Below, in pieces: positions 1 to 8,700 of a DNA stretch of 64,000 nt. Source of the DNA: Actinoplanes utahensis (GTDB lineage: Bacteria > Actinomycetota > Actinomycetes > Mycobacteriales > Micromonosporaceae); the NCBI RefSeq assembly GCF_016862455.1, contig NZ_BOMZ01000108.1, positions 1 to 64,000 of the forward strand. The letters are read 5' to 3'. Position 1 is the stretch's first letter. Every line of letters starts with the position of its first letter. The notes beneath the pieces were generated by a model. The model had not been told where the DNA came from, did no database searches, and saw only the letters and a program-made list of their open reading frames with translations. Position numbers and translations under genes: made by a program.

Positions 1-97
1 GCCGGTGCCGGTGCCCGTGCTGGTGTGGGTGTGGCGGTAGGTAGTGGGGCCTGGATGGCTGGGTTCTGCTGTGGCACCGGGGGTGTGGAAAGTAAGG
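1..97. other. Left window edge, no identifiable gene
   Basis: GC-rich sequence before the first terminator. One forward frame runs in from the window edge and stops at 38-40 with a Pro/Val/Trp-rich tail, so it could be the last dozen codons of a gene starting outside the window. Too little is visible to say. Confidence 0.3.
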
Positions 98-130
98 AAG
101 GCCTACCGATGGATTCGGTAGGCCTTTTTT
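98..130. terminator. Bidirectional intrinsic terminator
   Basis: A perfect 12-bp stem (98-109 with 115-126) closes a 5-nt loop and is followed by T residues to 130 on the plus strand. It can end a plus-strand transcript entering from the left and also lies just downstream of the minus-strand gene that stops at 159. Confidence 0.85.
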
Positions 131-158
131 GGGTGGGCTGGAGTGGGTGGGGGGGGGT

Positions 159-1136
159 TTAGTTGCGGGTTTGGATGGCGGAGCGGAGGGTGCGCATCAG
201 CGGGGCGGCTTCGGGTTCGGTGCGGTTGGGGAACATGGCCAGGGCGAGGCTGCCGTGGTCGGCCCAGCCGCAGACGGTGATGTCGCCGTCGGGGGAAGTG
301 GTGAGGCCGCACTTCATGGTTCCGCCCAATGGGCCGGCGTCGACCTCGTGGAGGTCGGTGACGGCGCCCTGGTCGTCGCTGACCAAGGAGAAGGCGGAGT
401 CCAGGTCGCTTTCGGGGGACCACAGCAGGGTGGTTCCGCCGAAGAAGAGGACGGTCTTCTCCGCGGTGTCGGTGTAGACGGCGCCGACAGCCTTGGTCAT
501 GGAGATCTCGGCGGAGAGGGCGCTCTGCAGGTAGTCGGCGGTGGCGGTGGCCTCCTCGCTGTCGTCGAGGGCCAGAGTGCCGATCCTGGTGGGGGTGGAG
601 AGGCTGGTCTGGCGCTGGGTGTTCACCTGCCAGCCGAACCAGCCGATGGTGACGGCGCCGGCCAGAGCCACGACGAGCAGGCTCGACAGGACGATGGTGC
701 GGGTTCGGCGGCTGCCCGGAGCGGCGGCGGGGGCGGACTCGTCGGCCGGAGGGGTCAGGCGGAACGGGGCGTCGTCGGTGTTGTCGCTGTCGTCGGCGGT
801 CAGCTCGAGATGCCGGTCGGCGACCGGGCCGGTCGCCGAGGTGGGCAAGACGGCCGGGATGCCGGCGAGAGGCTCGTGCGGAGAATCCGGCGCCGGGATG
901 CCGACATGGGGTTCGGCCGGGAAGTCCGCGGCCGGGGTGCCGGCGGGAGGCTCGGGCGGGGAATCGTCGGCCCGGATGCCGGAATAGGGCTCGGGCGGGA
1001 AGCTCGCGGCCGTGATGTCGGCAGACGGCCCGGGCGGGAAGTCGGCGGCAGGGGATGTCGGGGTTGCGGGGGCCTCGGTGGGATCCGCGGGAGCGGGATC
1101 GGGGGAGGCGTGCGTGGGCTGACCGCGGTCCGACAT
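159..1136 (-). CDS. Proline-rich single-pass membrane protein, copy 1
   Basis: Function unknown; 325 aa. Residues 1-145 are Pro/Ala/Asp-rich and contain about five degenerate 14-residue repeats (roughly 31-96, theme DFPxEPxxGIPA). One membrane span lies at about 147-170, so the C-terminal domain (about 155 residues) is probably outside the cell. That domain has two cysteines and the motif CGWADHGSLA near its end. The same domain, including VYTD, SDLD and CGWADHGSLA, ends the minus-strand protein at 15614-16903, so the two are paralogues. It is divergent from valS. The ATG start at 1136 is the only strong candidate. A cell-envelope role is inference from topology only. Confidence 0.8.
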   Translation of the reverse strand: MSDRGQPTHASPDPAPADPTEAPATPTSPAADFPPGPSADITAASFPPEPYSGIRADDSPPEPPAGTPAADFPAEPHVGIPAPDSPHEPLAGIPAVLPTSATGPVADRHLELTADDSDNTDDAPFRLTPPADESAPAAAPGSRRTRTIVLSSLLVVALAGAVTIGWFGWQVNTQRQTSLSTPTRIGTLALDDSEEATATADYLQSALSAEISMTKAVGAVYTDTAEKTVLFFGGTTLLWSPESDLDSAFSLVSDDQGAVTDLHEVDAGPLGGTMKCGLTTSPDGDITVCGWADHGSLALAMFPNRTEPEAAPLMRTLRSAIQTRN

Positions 1137-1222
1137 CAGGCGAGCCTATCTCGGGTGACCAAGGGAGGTGGGGTGGCCGGACCGCGATTCATGAGGTGGG
1201 CGTCGTCCGGAGGAGGTGCGAA

Positions 1223-1252
1223 TTCGGGGCGGTCGGTGGGGATCCGTAGACT
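1223..1252 (+). promoter_or_regulatory. Candidate valS promoter, leaderless start
   Basis: TTCGGG (1223-1228) and TAGACT (1247-1252) are separated by 18 nt. The GTG of valS begins 7 nt after the -10 box and no Shine-Dalgarno sequence precedes it, so transcription probably starts at or beside the start codon. Confidence 0.5.
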
Positions 1253-1258
1253 TGTCGG

Positions 1259-3898
1259 GTGACCGATGCGACCGAAACCCGTACCCCCGACAGCCGGCCC
1301 ACCGGTGGCCTCTCCGCCCAGTACCAGCCGGGCGAGGTAGAGCAGCGGCGGTACGAGCGTTGGGTATCGGAGGGCTACTTCACGGCGGACCCGAAAAGTG
1401 ACAAGCCGCCGTTCACGATCGTGATCCCGCCGCCGAACGTGACGGGCTCCCTGCACGTGGGCCACGCCCTCGACCACACGATCCAGGACACCCTGGTCCG
1501 GCTCAAGCGGATGCAGGGCTTCGAGGTGCTGTGGCTGCCCGGCATGGACCACGCCGGCATCGCCACGCAGAACGTGGTGGAGCGGCAGCTCGCCGCCCAG
1601 CAGCTGTCCCGGCACGACCTCGGGCGTGAGAAGTTCGTGGAGCGGGTCTGGGAGTGGAAGGCCGAGTCCGGCGGCAAGATCCTCGGGCAGATGCGGCGGC
1701 TGGGTGACTCCGTCGACTGGTCGCGTGAGCGTTTCACGATGGACGAGGGCCTGTCCCGCGCGGTGCAGACGATTTTCAAGCGGCTGTACGACGACGAGCT
1801 GATCTACCGCGCCAACCGGATCATCAACTGGTGCCCGCGCTGCCTCACCGCGCTCAGCGACATCGAGGTGGAGCACACCGAGGACGAGGGCGAGCTCGTC
1901 TCGATCCGCTACGGCGAGGGGGAGAACTCGATCGTCGTCGCCACCACCCGGGCGGAGACGATGCTCGGTGACACCGCGGTGGCCGTGCACCCCGACGACG
2001 AGCGGTACAAGCACCTGATCGGCACCGAGGTGGAGCTGCCGCTGACCGGCCGGCGCATCCCGATCGTGGCGGACGAGCACGTCGACCCGTCGTTCGGGAC
2101 CGGCGCGGTGAAGGTGACCCCGGCCCACGACCCGAACGACTTCGAGATCGGGCAGCGGCACAACCTGCCGAGCCCGGCCATCATGAACGAGCGCGCGGTC
2201 ATCACCGTACCCGGGCCGTTCGAAGGTCTTGATCGTTACGAGGCGCGGCCGGCGATCGTGGCGGCTCTGCGGGAACAGGGCCGGATCGTCGCCGAGAAGC
2301 GGCCCTACCTGCACTCGGTCGGCCACTGCTCGCGGTGCAAGACGACCGTGGAGCCGCGGCTGTCACTGCAGTGGTTCGTCAACACGAAGCCGCTCGCGCA
2401 GGCCGCCGGGGACGCGGTCCGTGACGGCCGGGTCAAGATCGAGCCGGTGGAGCTGTCCAAGCGCTACTTCGCCTGGGTCGACAACATGCACGACTGGTGC
2501 ATCTCCCGGCAGCTGTGGTGGGGCCACCGGATCCCGGTGTGGTACGGCCCGGAGGGGCAGATCGTCTGCGTCGGGCCGGACGAGCAGCCGCCCACCGGGG
2601 AGGGCTGGCACCAGGACGAGGACGTCCTCGACACCTGGTTCTCCTCGGGCCTGTGGCCGTTCTCCACGCTGGGCTGGCCGGAGCAGACCGCCGACCTGGA
2701 GAAGTTCTACCCGACCAGTGTCCTGGTCACCGGCTACGACATCCTGTTCTTCTGGGTCGCCCGGATGATGATGTTCGGTCTCTACGCCATGGACGGCAAG
2801 CAGCCGTTCGACGTGGTCAACCTGCACGGCATGGTCCGCGACCAGTTCGGCAAGAAGATGTCGAAGTCGTTCGGCAACGTCGTCGACCCGCTCGACTGGA
2901 TCGACCGGTACGGCGCCGACGCCACCCGGTTCACGCTGGCCCGCGGCGCCAACCCCGGCTCCGACGTGCCGATCAGCGAGGAGTGGTGTCAGGGCTCCCG
3001 CAACTTCTGCAACAAGCTGTGGAACGCGACCCGCTTCGCGATGATGAACGGCGCGACCGTCACCGGTGATCTGCCGGCGCCGAGCGAGCTGTCCGCCATC
3101 GACCGGTGGATCCTGTCCCGGCTGCAGCACGTCACCGCGGAGGTCGACGGCTACTTCGCGGCGTACGAGTACGCGAAGGTCTGTGACGCCCTCTACCACT
3201 TCGCGTGGGACGACGTCTGCGACTGGTATCTGGAGCTGAGCAAGCCGGTGCTGGCTTCCGACACGGCCGAGGCCGCGCAGAGCCGGCGGGTCCTCGGGCA
3301 CGTCCTCGACCAGCTGCTGCGGCTGCTGCACCCGGTCATCCCGTTCGTCACCGAAGAGCTGTGGATCGCGCTCACCGGCGGCGAGACCGTGATGACGGCC
3401 GCGTGGCCCACCGTCGACCAGGCGCTCATCGACGACGCCGCCGAGGAGGAGCTGGCCGCCCTGCAGAAGGTGGTCACCGAGGTCCGGCGGTTCCGTTCCG
3501 ACCAGGGGCTCAAGCCGAGCCAGCGGGTCACCGCCGCGCTCACCGGCCTGGGCAACGTCGGCATCGACGCGCACGAGCCACTGATCCGTTCGCTGGCCCG
3601 GCTCGACGCGCCCGGCGCCGACTTCGCCACCACCGCCACCCTCGCGGTGACCGGTGGGGTGACCGTCGACCTGGACACCCGGGGCGCCATCGACGTCGCC
3701 GCCGAGCGGGCCCGCCTGGAGAAGGACCGGGCCGCCGCCGAGAAGGAGGCGACCCAGTGCCGGGCCAAGCTCGGCAACGAGGCGTTCATCGGGAAGGCGC
3801 CGGAACAGGTCGTCGCGAAGATCAAGGACCGGCTCGCCGCGGCGGAAGCCGACCTGGTCCGGATCGCTGCCGCTCTCCAGGCGCTGCCCGCCTCATGA
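1259..3898 (+). CDS. valS: Valyl-tRNA synthetase
   Basis: Class I aminoacyl-tRNA synthetase that charges tRNA-Val with valine in the cytoplasm; 879 aa, normal for the family. The HIGH-type motif appears as HVGH in PPPNVTGSLHVGH near residue 67, and KMSKS as KKMSKSFGN near residue 535. Between them lies the CP1 editing domain. The C-terminus is the charged coiled coil typical of ValRS (RARLEKDRAAAEKEA), which contacts tRNA. The GTG start at 1259 sits directly after a -10 box without a ribosome binding site. The stop codon overlaps the ATG of folC (ATGA), so the two genes are translationally coupled. The order valS-folC-DUF4233 is conserved in actinobacteria. Confidence 0.97.
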   Translation: MTDATETRTPDSRPTGGLSAQYQPGEVEQRRYERWVSEGYFTADPKSDKPPFTIVIPPPNVTGSLHVGHALDHTIQDTLVRLKRMQGFEVLWLPGMDHAGIATQNVVERQLAAQQLSRHDLGREKFVERVWEWKAESGGKILGQMRRLGDSVDWSRERFTMDEGLSRAVQTIFKRLYDDELIYRANRIINWCPRCLTALSDIEVEHTEDEGELVSIRYGEGENSIVVATTRAETMLGDTAVAVHPDDERYKHLIGTEVELPLTGRRIPIVADEHVDPSFGTGAVKVTPAHDPNDFEIGQRHNLPSPAIMNERAVITVPGPFEGLDRYEARPAIVAALREQGRIVAEKRPYLHSVGHCSRCKTTVEPRLSLQWFVNTKPLAQAAGDAVRDGRVKIEPVELSKRYFAWVDNMHDWCISRQLWWGHRIPVWYGPEGQIVCVGPDEQPPTGEGWHQDEDVLDTWFSSGLWPFSTLGWPEQTADLEKFYPTSVLVTGYDILFFWVARMMMFGLYAMDGKQPFDVVNLHGMVRDQFGKKMSKSFGNVVDPLDWIDRYGADATRFTLARGANPGSDVPISEEWCQGSRNFCNKLWNATRFAMMNGATVTGDLPAPSELSAIDRWILSRLQHVTAEVDGYFAAYEYAKVCDALYHFAWDDVCDWYLELSKPVLASDTAEAAQSRRVLGHVLDQLLRLLHPVIPFVTEELWIALTGGETVMTAAWPTVDQALIDDAAEEELAALQKVVTEVRRFRSDQGLKPSQRVTAALTGLGNVGIDAHEPLIRSLARLDAPGADFATTATLAVTGGVTVDLDTRGAIDVAAERARLEKDRAAAEKEATQCRAKLGNEAFIGKAPEQVVAKIKDRLAAAEADLVRIAAALQALPAS

Positions 3899-5220
3899 GC
3901 GAGTACAACGAGGTCGAGGCCGCGCTGGACAAGCGCGGCTTCACCCGCATGGTCTTCGACATGCAGAAGATCCGGGATCTGATGGACGTGCTGGGCAGCC
4001 CGCAGCGGGCGTACCCGGCGATCCACCTGACCGGGACCAACGGCAAGACCAGCACCGCCCGGATGATCGACTCGCTGCTCCAGGCGCACGGGCTGCACAC
4101 CGGGCGTTACACCAGCCCGCACCTGGAGACGGTCCGAGAACGGATCAGCCTCGACGGGACGCCGCTGTCCGAGGAGGCGTTCGCCACCACGTACGACGAG
4201 GTGGCGCCTCTCGCCGAACTGCTCGACGCCCGCAACCCGGAGCCACTGACCTACTTCGACATGACGACAGCGATGGCGTACGCGGCATTCGCCGACGCGC
4301 CTGTCGACATCGCCGTGGTCGAGGTGGGGCTCGGCGGCGAGGAGGACGCCACCAACGTCATCGAGGCCGGGGTGTGCGTGCTCACCCCGATCGGGCTCGA
4401 CCACACCGAATGGCTCGGCGACACCGTCGAGGACATCGCCTGGCACAAGGTCGGCATCATCCACCAGGGCGCCACGGTGGTCACCGCGCTGCAGAACGAG
4501 GAGGCCATGCGGCCCATCCTGGAACGCTGCGCGGACATGGGCGCCACCCTCGCCCGGGAAGGCAGCGAGTTCGGCGTCGTCGAACGGGTCCAGGCAGTCG
4601 GCGGGCAGCTGCTCACCCTGCAGGGCCTCGGCGGGGTCTACGACGAGATCTTCCTGCCGCTGTTCGGTGCCCACCAGGCCCAGAACGCCGCGATCGCGCT
4701 CGCCGCCGTCGAGGCGTTCCTCGGCGCCGGGCCCGGCAAACAGCTCGAAGCCGACCTGGTCCGGGAGGGTTTCGCCAAAACCGACTCGCCGGGCCGGCTG
4801 GAACGGGTCCGCAGCGCGCCGACGATCCTGCTGGACGGCGCACACAACCCGCACGGGATGGCCGCCACGGTCGCCGCGCTGGAGGACGAGTTCACCTTCC
4901 GGCACCTGGTGGTGGTCGTGTCGGTGCTCGGCGACAAGGACGCGGCCGGCCTGCTCGACCTGCTCGAACCGGTCGCCGCGCGGATCGTGGTGACGCAGAA
5001 CAGCTCGCCGCGCGCGATGCCGGCCATGGAGCTCGGGCAGCTCGCGATCACGATCTTCGGCGAGGACCGGGTGACGATCACCGAGACCATGCCGGACGCC
5101 ATCGAGGAAGCCGTCGTCCTCGCCGAAGAGGACGTGTCCGGGGAGCTCAGCGGGGTCGGCGTGCTGATCACCGGTTCGGTCGTCACCGTCGCCGACGCGC
5201 GGAAGCTGCTCAGACGATGA
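3895..5220 (+). CDS. folC: Dihydrofolate synthase / folylpolyglutamate synthase
   Basis: ATP-dependent ligase adding glutamate to dihydropteroate and to folates; 441 aa. The Mur-ligase-type P-loop is HLTGTNGKTSTARM near residue 45. Downstream are YTSPHLETVRERI and EVGLGGEEDATNV, which are folate-synthase signatures, and LDGAHNPHG near residue 320. The ATG at 3895 overlaps the valS stop by 4 nt, and its own stop overlaps the next ATG (5217), so valS-folC-DUF4233 is a tightly coupled operon. It supplies polyglutamylated folates for one-carbon metabolism. Confidence 0.95.
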   Translation: MSEYNEVEAALDKRGFTRMVFDMQKIRDLMDVLGSPQRAYPAIHLTGTNGKTSTARMIDSLLQAHGLHTGRYTSPHLETVRERISLDGTPLSEEAFATTYDEVAPLAELLDARNPEPLTYFDMTTAMAYAAFADAPVDIAVVEVGLGGEEDATNVIEAGVCVLTPIGLDHTEWLGDTVEDIAWHKVGIIHQGATVVTALQNEEAMRPILERCADMGATLAREGSEFGVVERVQAVGGQLLTLQGLGGVYDEIFLPLFGAHQAQNAAIALAAVEAFLGAGPGKQLEADLVREGFAKTDSPGRLERVRSAPTILLDGAHNPHGMAATVAALEDEFTFRHLVVVVSVLGDKDAAGLLDLLEPVAARIVVTQNSSPRAMPAMELGQLAITIFGEDRVTITETMPDAIEEAVVLAEEDVSGELSGVGVLITGSVVTVADARKLLRR

Positions 5221-5615
5221 TCGGTCCGGAGGAGAACGCGACGTCGTCCGAGACGACTCCGGCTGCCGCGGGGCCGCGGCCGTCCGGGCTTCGCAACCCC
5301 CAGGCCGCGGTACGGGGCCTCGGCGCCGGAACACTCGCCCTCGAAGTGATCGTGCTGCTTCTCACGATCGCGCCGCTGTCGGTGATCGCGGGGGACCGCA
5401 GCGGCCCGGCGATCACGGCGGTCCTCGTCCTGGCGGGGGCCGCGGTCGTGATCGCCGGCTGTATGAAACGGAACTGGGCGTGGGGCGCCGGGACCGCCGT
5501 TCAGGTGCTGCTGATCGCCGGCGGGTTCCTGCACTGGACGCTCGCGGCCGTCGGCGTGATCTTCGGGCTGGCCTGGGCCTACGGGCTGCACGTCCGCCGT
5601 ACCATCCTGGGCTGA
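5217..5615 (+). CDS. DUF4233 four-helix membrane protein
   Basis: 132 aa, function unknown. After a 40-residue hydrophilic N-terminus come about four transmembrane helices, with a Lys/Arg/Trp turn (MKRNWAWGAG) in the middle. Its location directly after folC, with an ATGA overlap, is the conserved position of the DUF4233 family in actinobacteria, where it is linked to folC by context only. Translational coupling suggests low-level co-expression with FolC; no catalytic motif is visible. Confidence 0.85.
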   Translation: MIGPEENATSSETTPAAAGPRPSGLRNPQAAVRGLGAGTLALEVIVLLLTIAPLSVIAGDRSGPAITAVLVLAGAAVVIAGCMKRNWAWGAGTAVQVLLIAGGFLHWTLAAVGVIFGLAWAYGLHVRRTILG

Positions 5616-5637
5616 GACGCACCCCGGCCTCGACGAA

Positions 5638-5680
5638 CCGCGACCAGCCGGATCACCGGCTGGTCGCGGTCTCTCTGTTC
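5638..5680 (+). terminator. Terminator of the valS-folC operon
   Basis: A perfect 14-bp stem (5638-5651 with 5656-5669) has an ATCA tetraloop and is followed by a pyrimidine-rich TCTCTCTGTTC run. It lies 22 nt after the DUF4233 stop. Confidence 0.85.
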
Positions 5681-5731
5681 TTCCTGCGCCGTGGCCTGCT
5701 CAGCTCTTCCTGTGCCCTGGCCTGCTCAGCC
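5680..5731. repeat. 26-bp tandem duplication over a stop codon
   Basis: 5680-5705 and 5706-5731 are near-identical (24 of 26 positions). The second copy spans the stop codon of the minus-strand VOC protein (5726-5728), so the duplication has placed a second stop codon just behind it. Confidence 0.7.
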
Positions 5732-8700
5732 GATGGCCCGCCACTGGGTGATGGCGATGTTGTGGTTGTCCGGGTCACGGAAGGTGGCCGACCACAGTTC
5801 CAGCTTGTCGCCGCGGTTCACCGCGCGGGGCGAGTGGACGAACTTGACGCCCTTGTCCCGTAGTTCGGCGTGGACCGCTTCGATGTCGCCGACCTCCAGG
5901 TTCAGGTAGATCAGGCGGCCCGCGTCGGACGTCAGATTGTGCACGGTACGCAACACCAGCCGGGTGTCACCGGAGGCCAGCACGGCACTGCCGTCACCGT
6001 TGTCGATCTCGAAGAAACCGAGCGTGTCACGGTAGAACCGCATCGACCGCTCCAGGTCCGTGACGAGAATGGTGATGCCCACGCCGTGGATCGCTCCGGC
6101 CGGGCCGGGCCGGGCGCTCGGGTAGGCGGTGATCACATCGCCGGCCCGCTCGTCGGGCTGACGGCGGCCGCTGAAGTCACCCCACGGGCTGCCCTGCTGC
6201 TTCCCGTCACCGGTCTCGCCGCCGGTCTCGGCGTCGGTCCTGTCGCGGGTCTCGCCGTCGGTCTCGTCGTCGGGCCTGTCACCGGTCTCGGCGTCGTCGA
6301 AGCGCGGCGTCGGGAACGCGTCCGGCGAAACGGCCGCCCGCCCCACCGCCACCCCGATGATCCCGTCCCGCAGCGCGGACGGCGTGGGCATTCCGTCCTC
6401 TCCGGCCGGCTCCGCCCCGTCCCGTCGGGGTGCGGGCCGCGTGCCGGTCCCGCCGACAGGAGCCTGACCTGCCGCTGAGCCGGCGGCTGCGCTCGACCGG
6501 CCGGTCTCCAGGCCGGAACTTGTCCGATCCCGCTGCGACGACTGCGGAGCTTCCGCCGAACCCGCCCGGCCCTGCGGCGACGAGGGCTGCGGGCCGGTCG
6601 CCGGGTGAGCGCGGTCGGGCTCAGGCGGTTCGGGCTGCGGGGGCGCGATGATGCCGTCGGACCGGGCGCCGGAAGCGTGCGGCCGATTCTCCGGGGCGGG
6701 TTCGGGATTCTCGTAGATCGGCAGGTCGGCGCCGATCGGGAAATCCGGGTCGAGCGGGATGTCGATCTGGTCGATGCCGGGAAGGGAACCGTCGTCGTGG
6801 GCGATGGTCGGCCGAGGCGCGCTCGGGAACAGGCGGTCCGGGGCCGGGGCGGCAGGCGGCGGCGACAACGGTGACGGGGTGTGCGGCGACGACGAGACCG
6901 GTGACGGGCTGTGCGGCGTCGATGAGGGAGCCCGCTCGGGCCGCGGTTGCGCCGGATGGGCGGTCGCAGCCGGTTCCGGCCGCACCGGCCGGGCGACCGG
7001 TGGCGTCCGGTTCTCCTCCGGTCCGGTCTGCGACCGGTCTTCTCCCGGCTCGCGGTAGGGCGTTGCCGCCGGGCGGTCCGCCGCCGGGCGGGGGATCGGC
7101 TTCGCCGGCGGCGCGATTCCGTCCGACCATGCGGACGACACGGTTCCGGCCGGTGGGCCGGCCTGCTCGGAGTGTGCTCGCGACGGCGGTGCGGCCTCGT
7201 CGGTGCGTTCACGCGCCGACGGTGTGGCTTCCTCGGAGCGCGCTGTCGGCGCGGGTGACGGCGGAGCGTCCGGGCCCGCCGTTGTCGAAGAGGCGTCGGC
7301 GTCGTCGCCCGGTTGCATGAAGAAGCGGGTGCGGCTGCCGAGCGGCCGGGCGTCGACGTTCGGTGGGATCGGCGCGGACGCGGCTGCCCGGCCTGTGGCG
7401 GTGGGCGGTGCCCACGGGTTCTCGTCCTGAGAAGGGCGTGCCGCCGCCCGTGGATCTGTCTGCGGACCACCGGCGGTCGGTGCCTCCGGCCGGGTCGCGG
7501 TGTCGTCGTCGCCGGCCCCTCTGGTCTGCGCCTCGGTGGACTGCGCGGCACCTGCGGGGCCGGCCGTCTGCGGGGTTCCGGTCTCCGGGGCCGAACGGTT
7601 CGTTGCCGGGGAGATCGGCTGCGCGGGCGGTGCGGAGGGGGTGCCGGTCTCCGTGGCGGAGTGTTCCGGGGCCGGGTGGGAGGGCGGCGCCCATGGGGGT
7701 CCGGTCTCCGGGGTCGAACGGTTCGTTGCCGGGGAGATCGGCTGCGCGGGCGGTGCGGAGGGGGTGCCGGTCTCCGTGGCGGAATGCTCCACGTCCGGTC
7801 GGGCGGGCGGGGCCCAGCGCTGGTCCGCTCGAGGGCGACGGGAGCCGGGGCCCTGCAGCGGCGAGAGCGGTTGGGCCGGAGGCGGGCTGATGTTCGACGG
7901 CCGGGCCCAGACCTGCTGTTCCCGGGACGGCAAGTCCTGACCGGGGGACGAGGCGGCGGGCCGAGGGCCTTGTTCCCGTGATGCGCCGCCCCGATCCGGG
8001 CCCGGCACGTCCTGGCCCCGGAGCGGGGCGGTGGACCGGGTGCCCTGCTCGGGGGTGAGGCGGCTCTGTTCGCGATTCGGTGCGTCAGCCCGCCTGTCCT
8101 GGTCGTGACCGGAGGCGGCGGGGCGGGGCGGGCGTGCCGGAGGTGGCGCGGCGGCGTGGCCCGGGCGGGGAACCGGTGGTGGCGGGGGCGCCGGAGCGTC
8201 GGCAGGGCGGGGAGCCGGGGGAGGCGGCGGCGTGTCCCCGGCCGGCCGGGGAATGCGCGTCGCGGGAGAGACCGGGTCGACAGGACCTGTGAAACGGCTG
8301 CGGCCGCTCGGCTCGGGGGCGCGGCCGGAACCGGCGGCCTGCGATGTGTGGCCGGAGCCCGCGGACTCGGGCGTGGGGCCGGCCGTGCCGGCGCCACTTC
8401 GGGACGGCCCCGTGGGCTGCGCTGGGATGTCCGTGCCGGTGGGGCGAGCGGGTGTGGCCTCGGTCCGAAGCCTGGGCGGGTTCGTTCGGGTCTCCGCAGT
8501 CGGTTGTGCTGGAGCCGGCGAACGGGCAGCGCCGGCGGCACCCGCGGCGGCGGCAGCAGCAGCGGCCGCAGCGCCGGCGGCAGTCGTGCGCGCCGTCCCT
8601 GCATCCGTGGCGGCCCGGTCTGCGGCGGTGCTGTCGGCAGTCGTGCGCGCGGCAGTCGTGCGTGCCGTCCCTGTATCCGTGGCGGCCGGATCTGCGGCGG

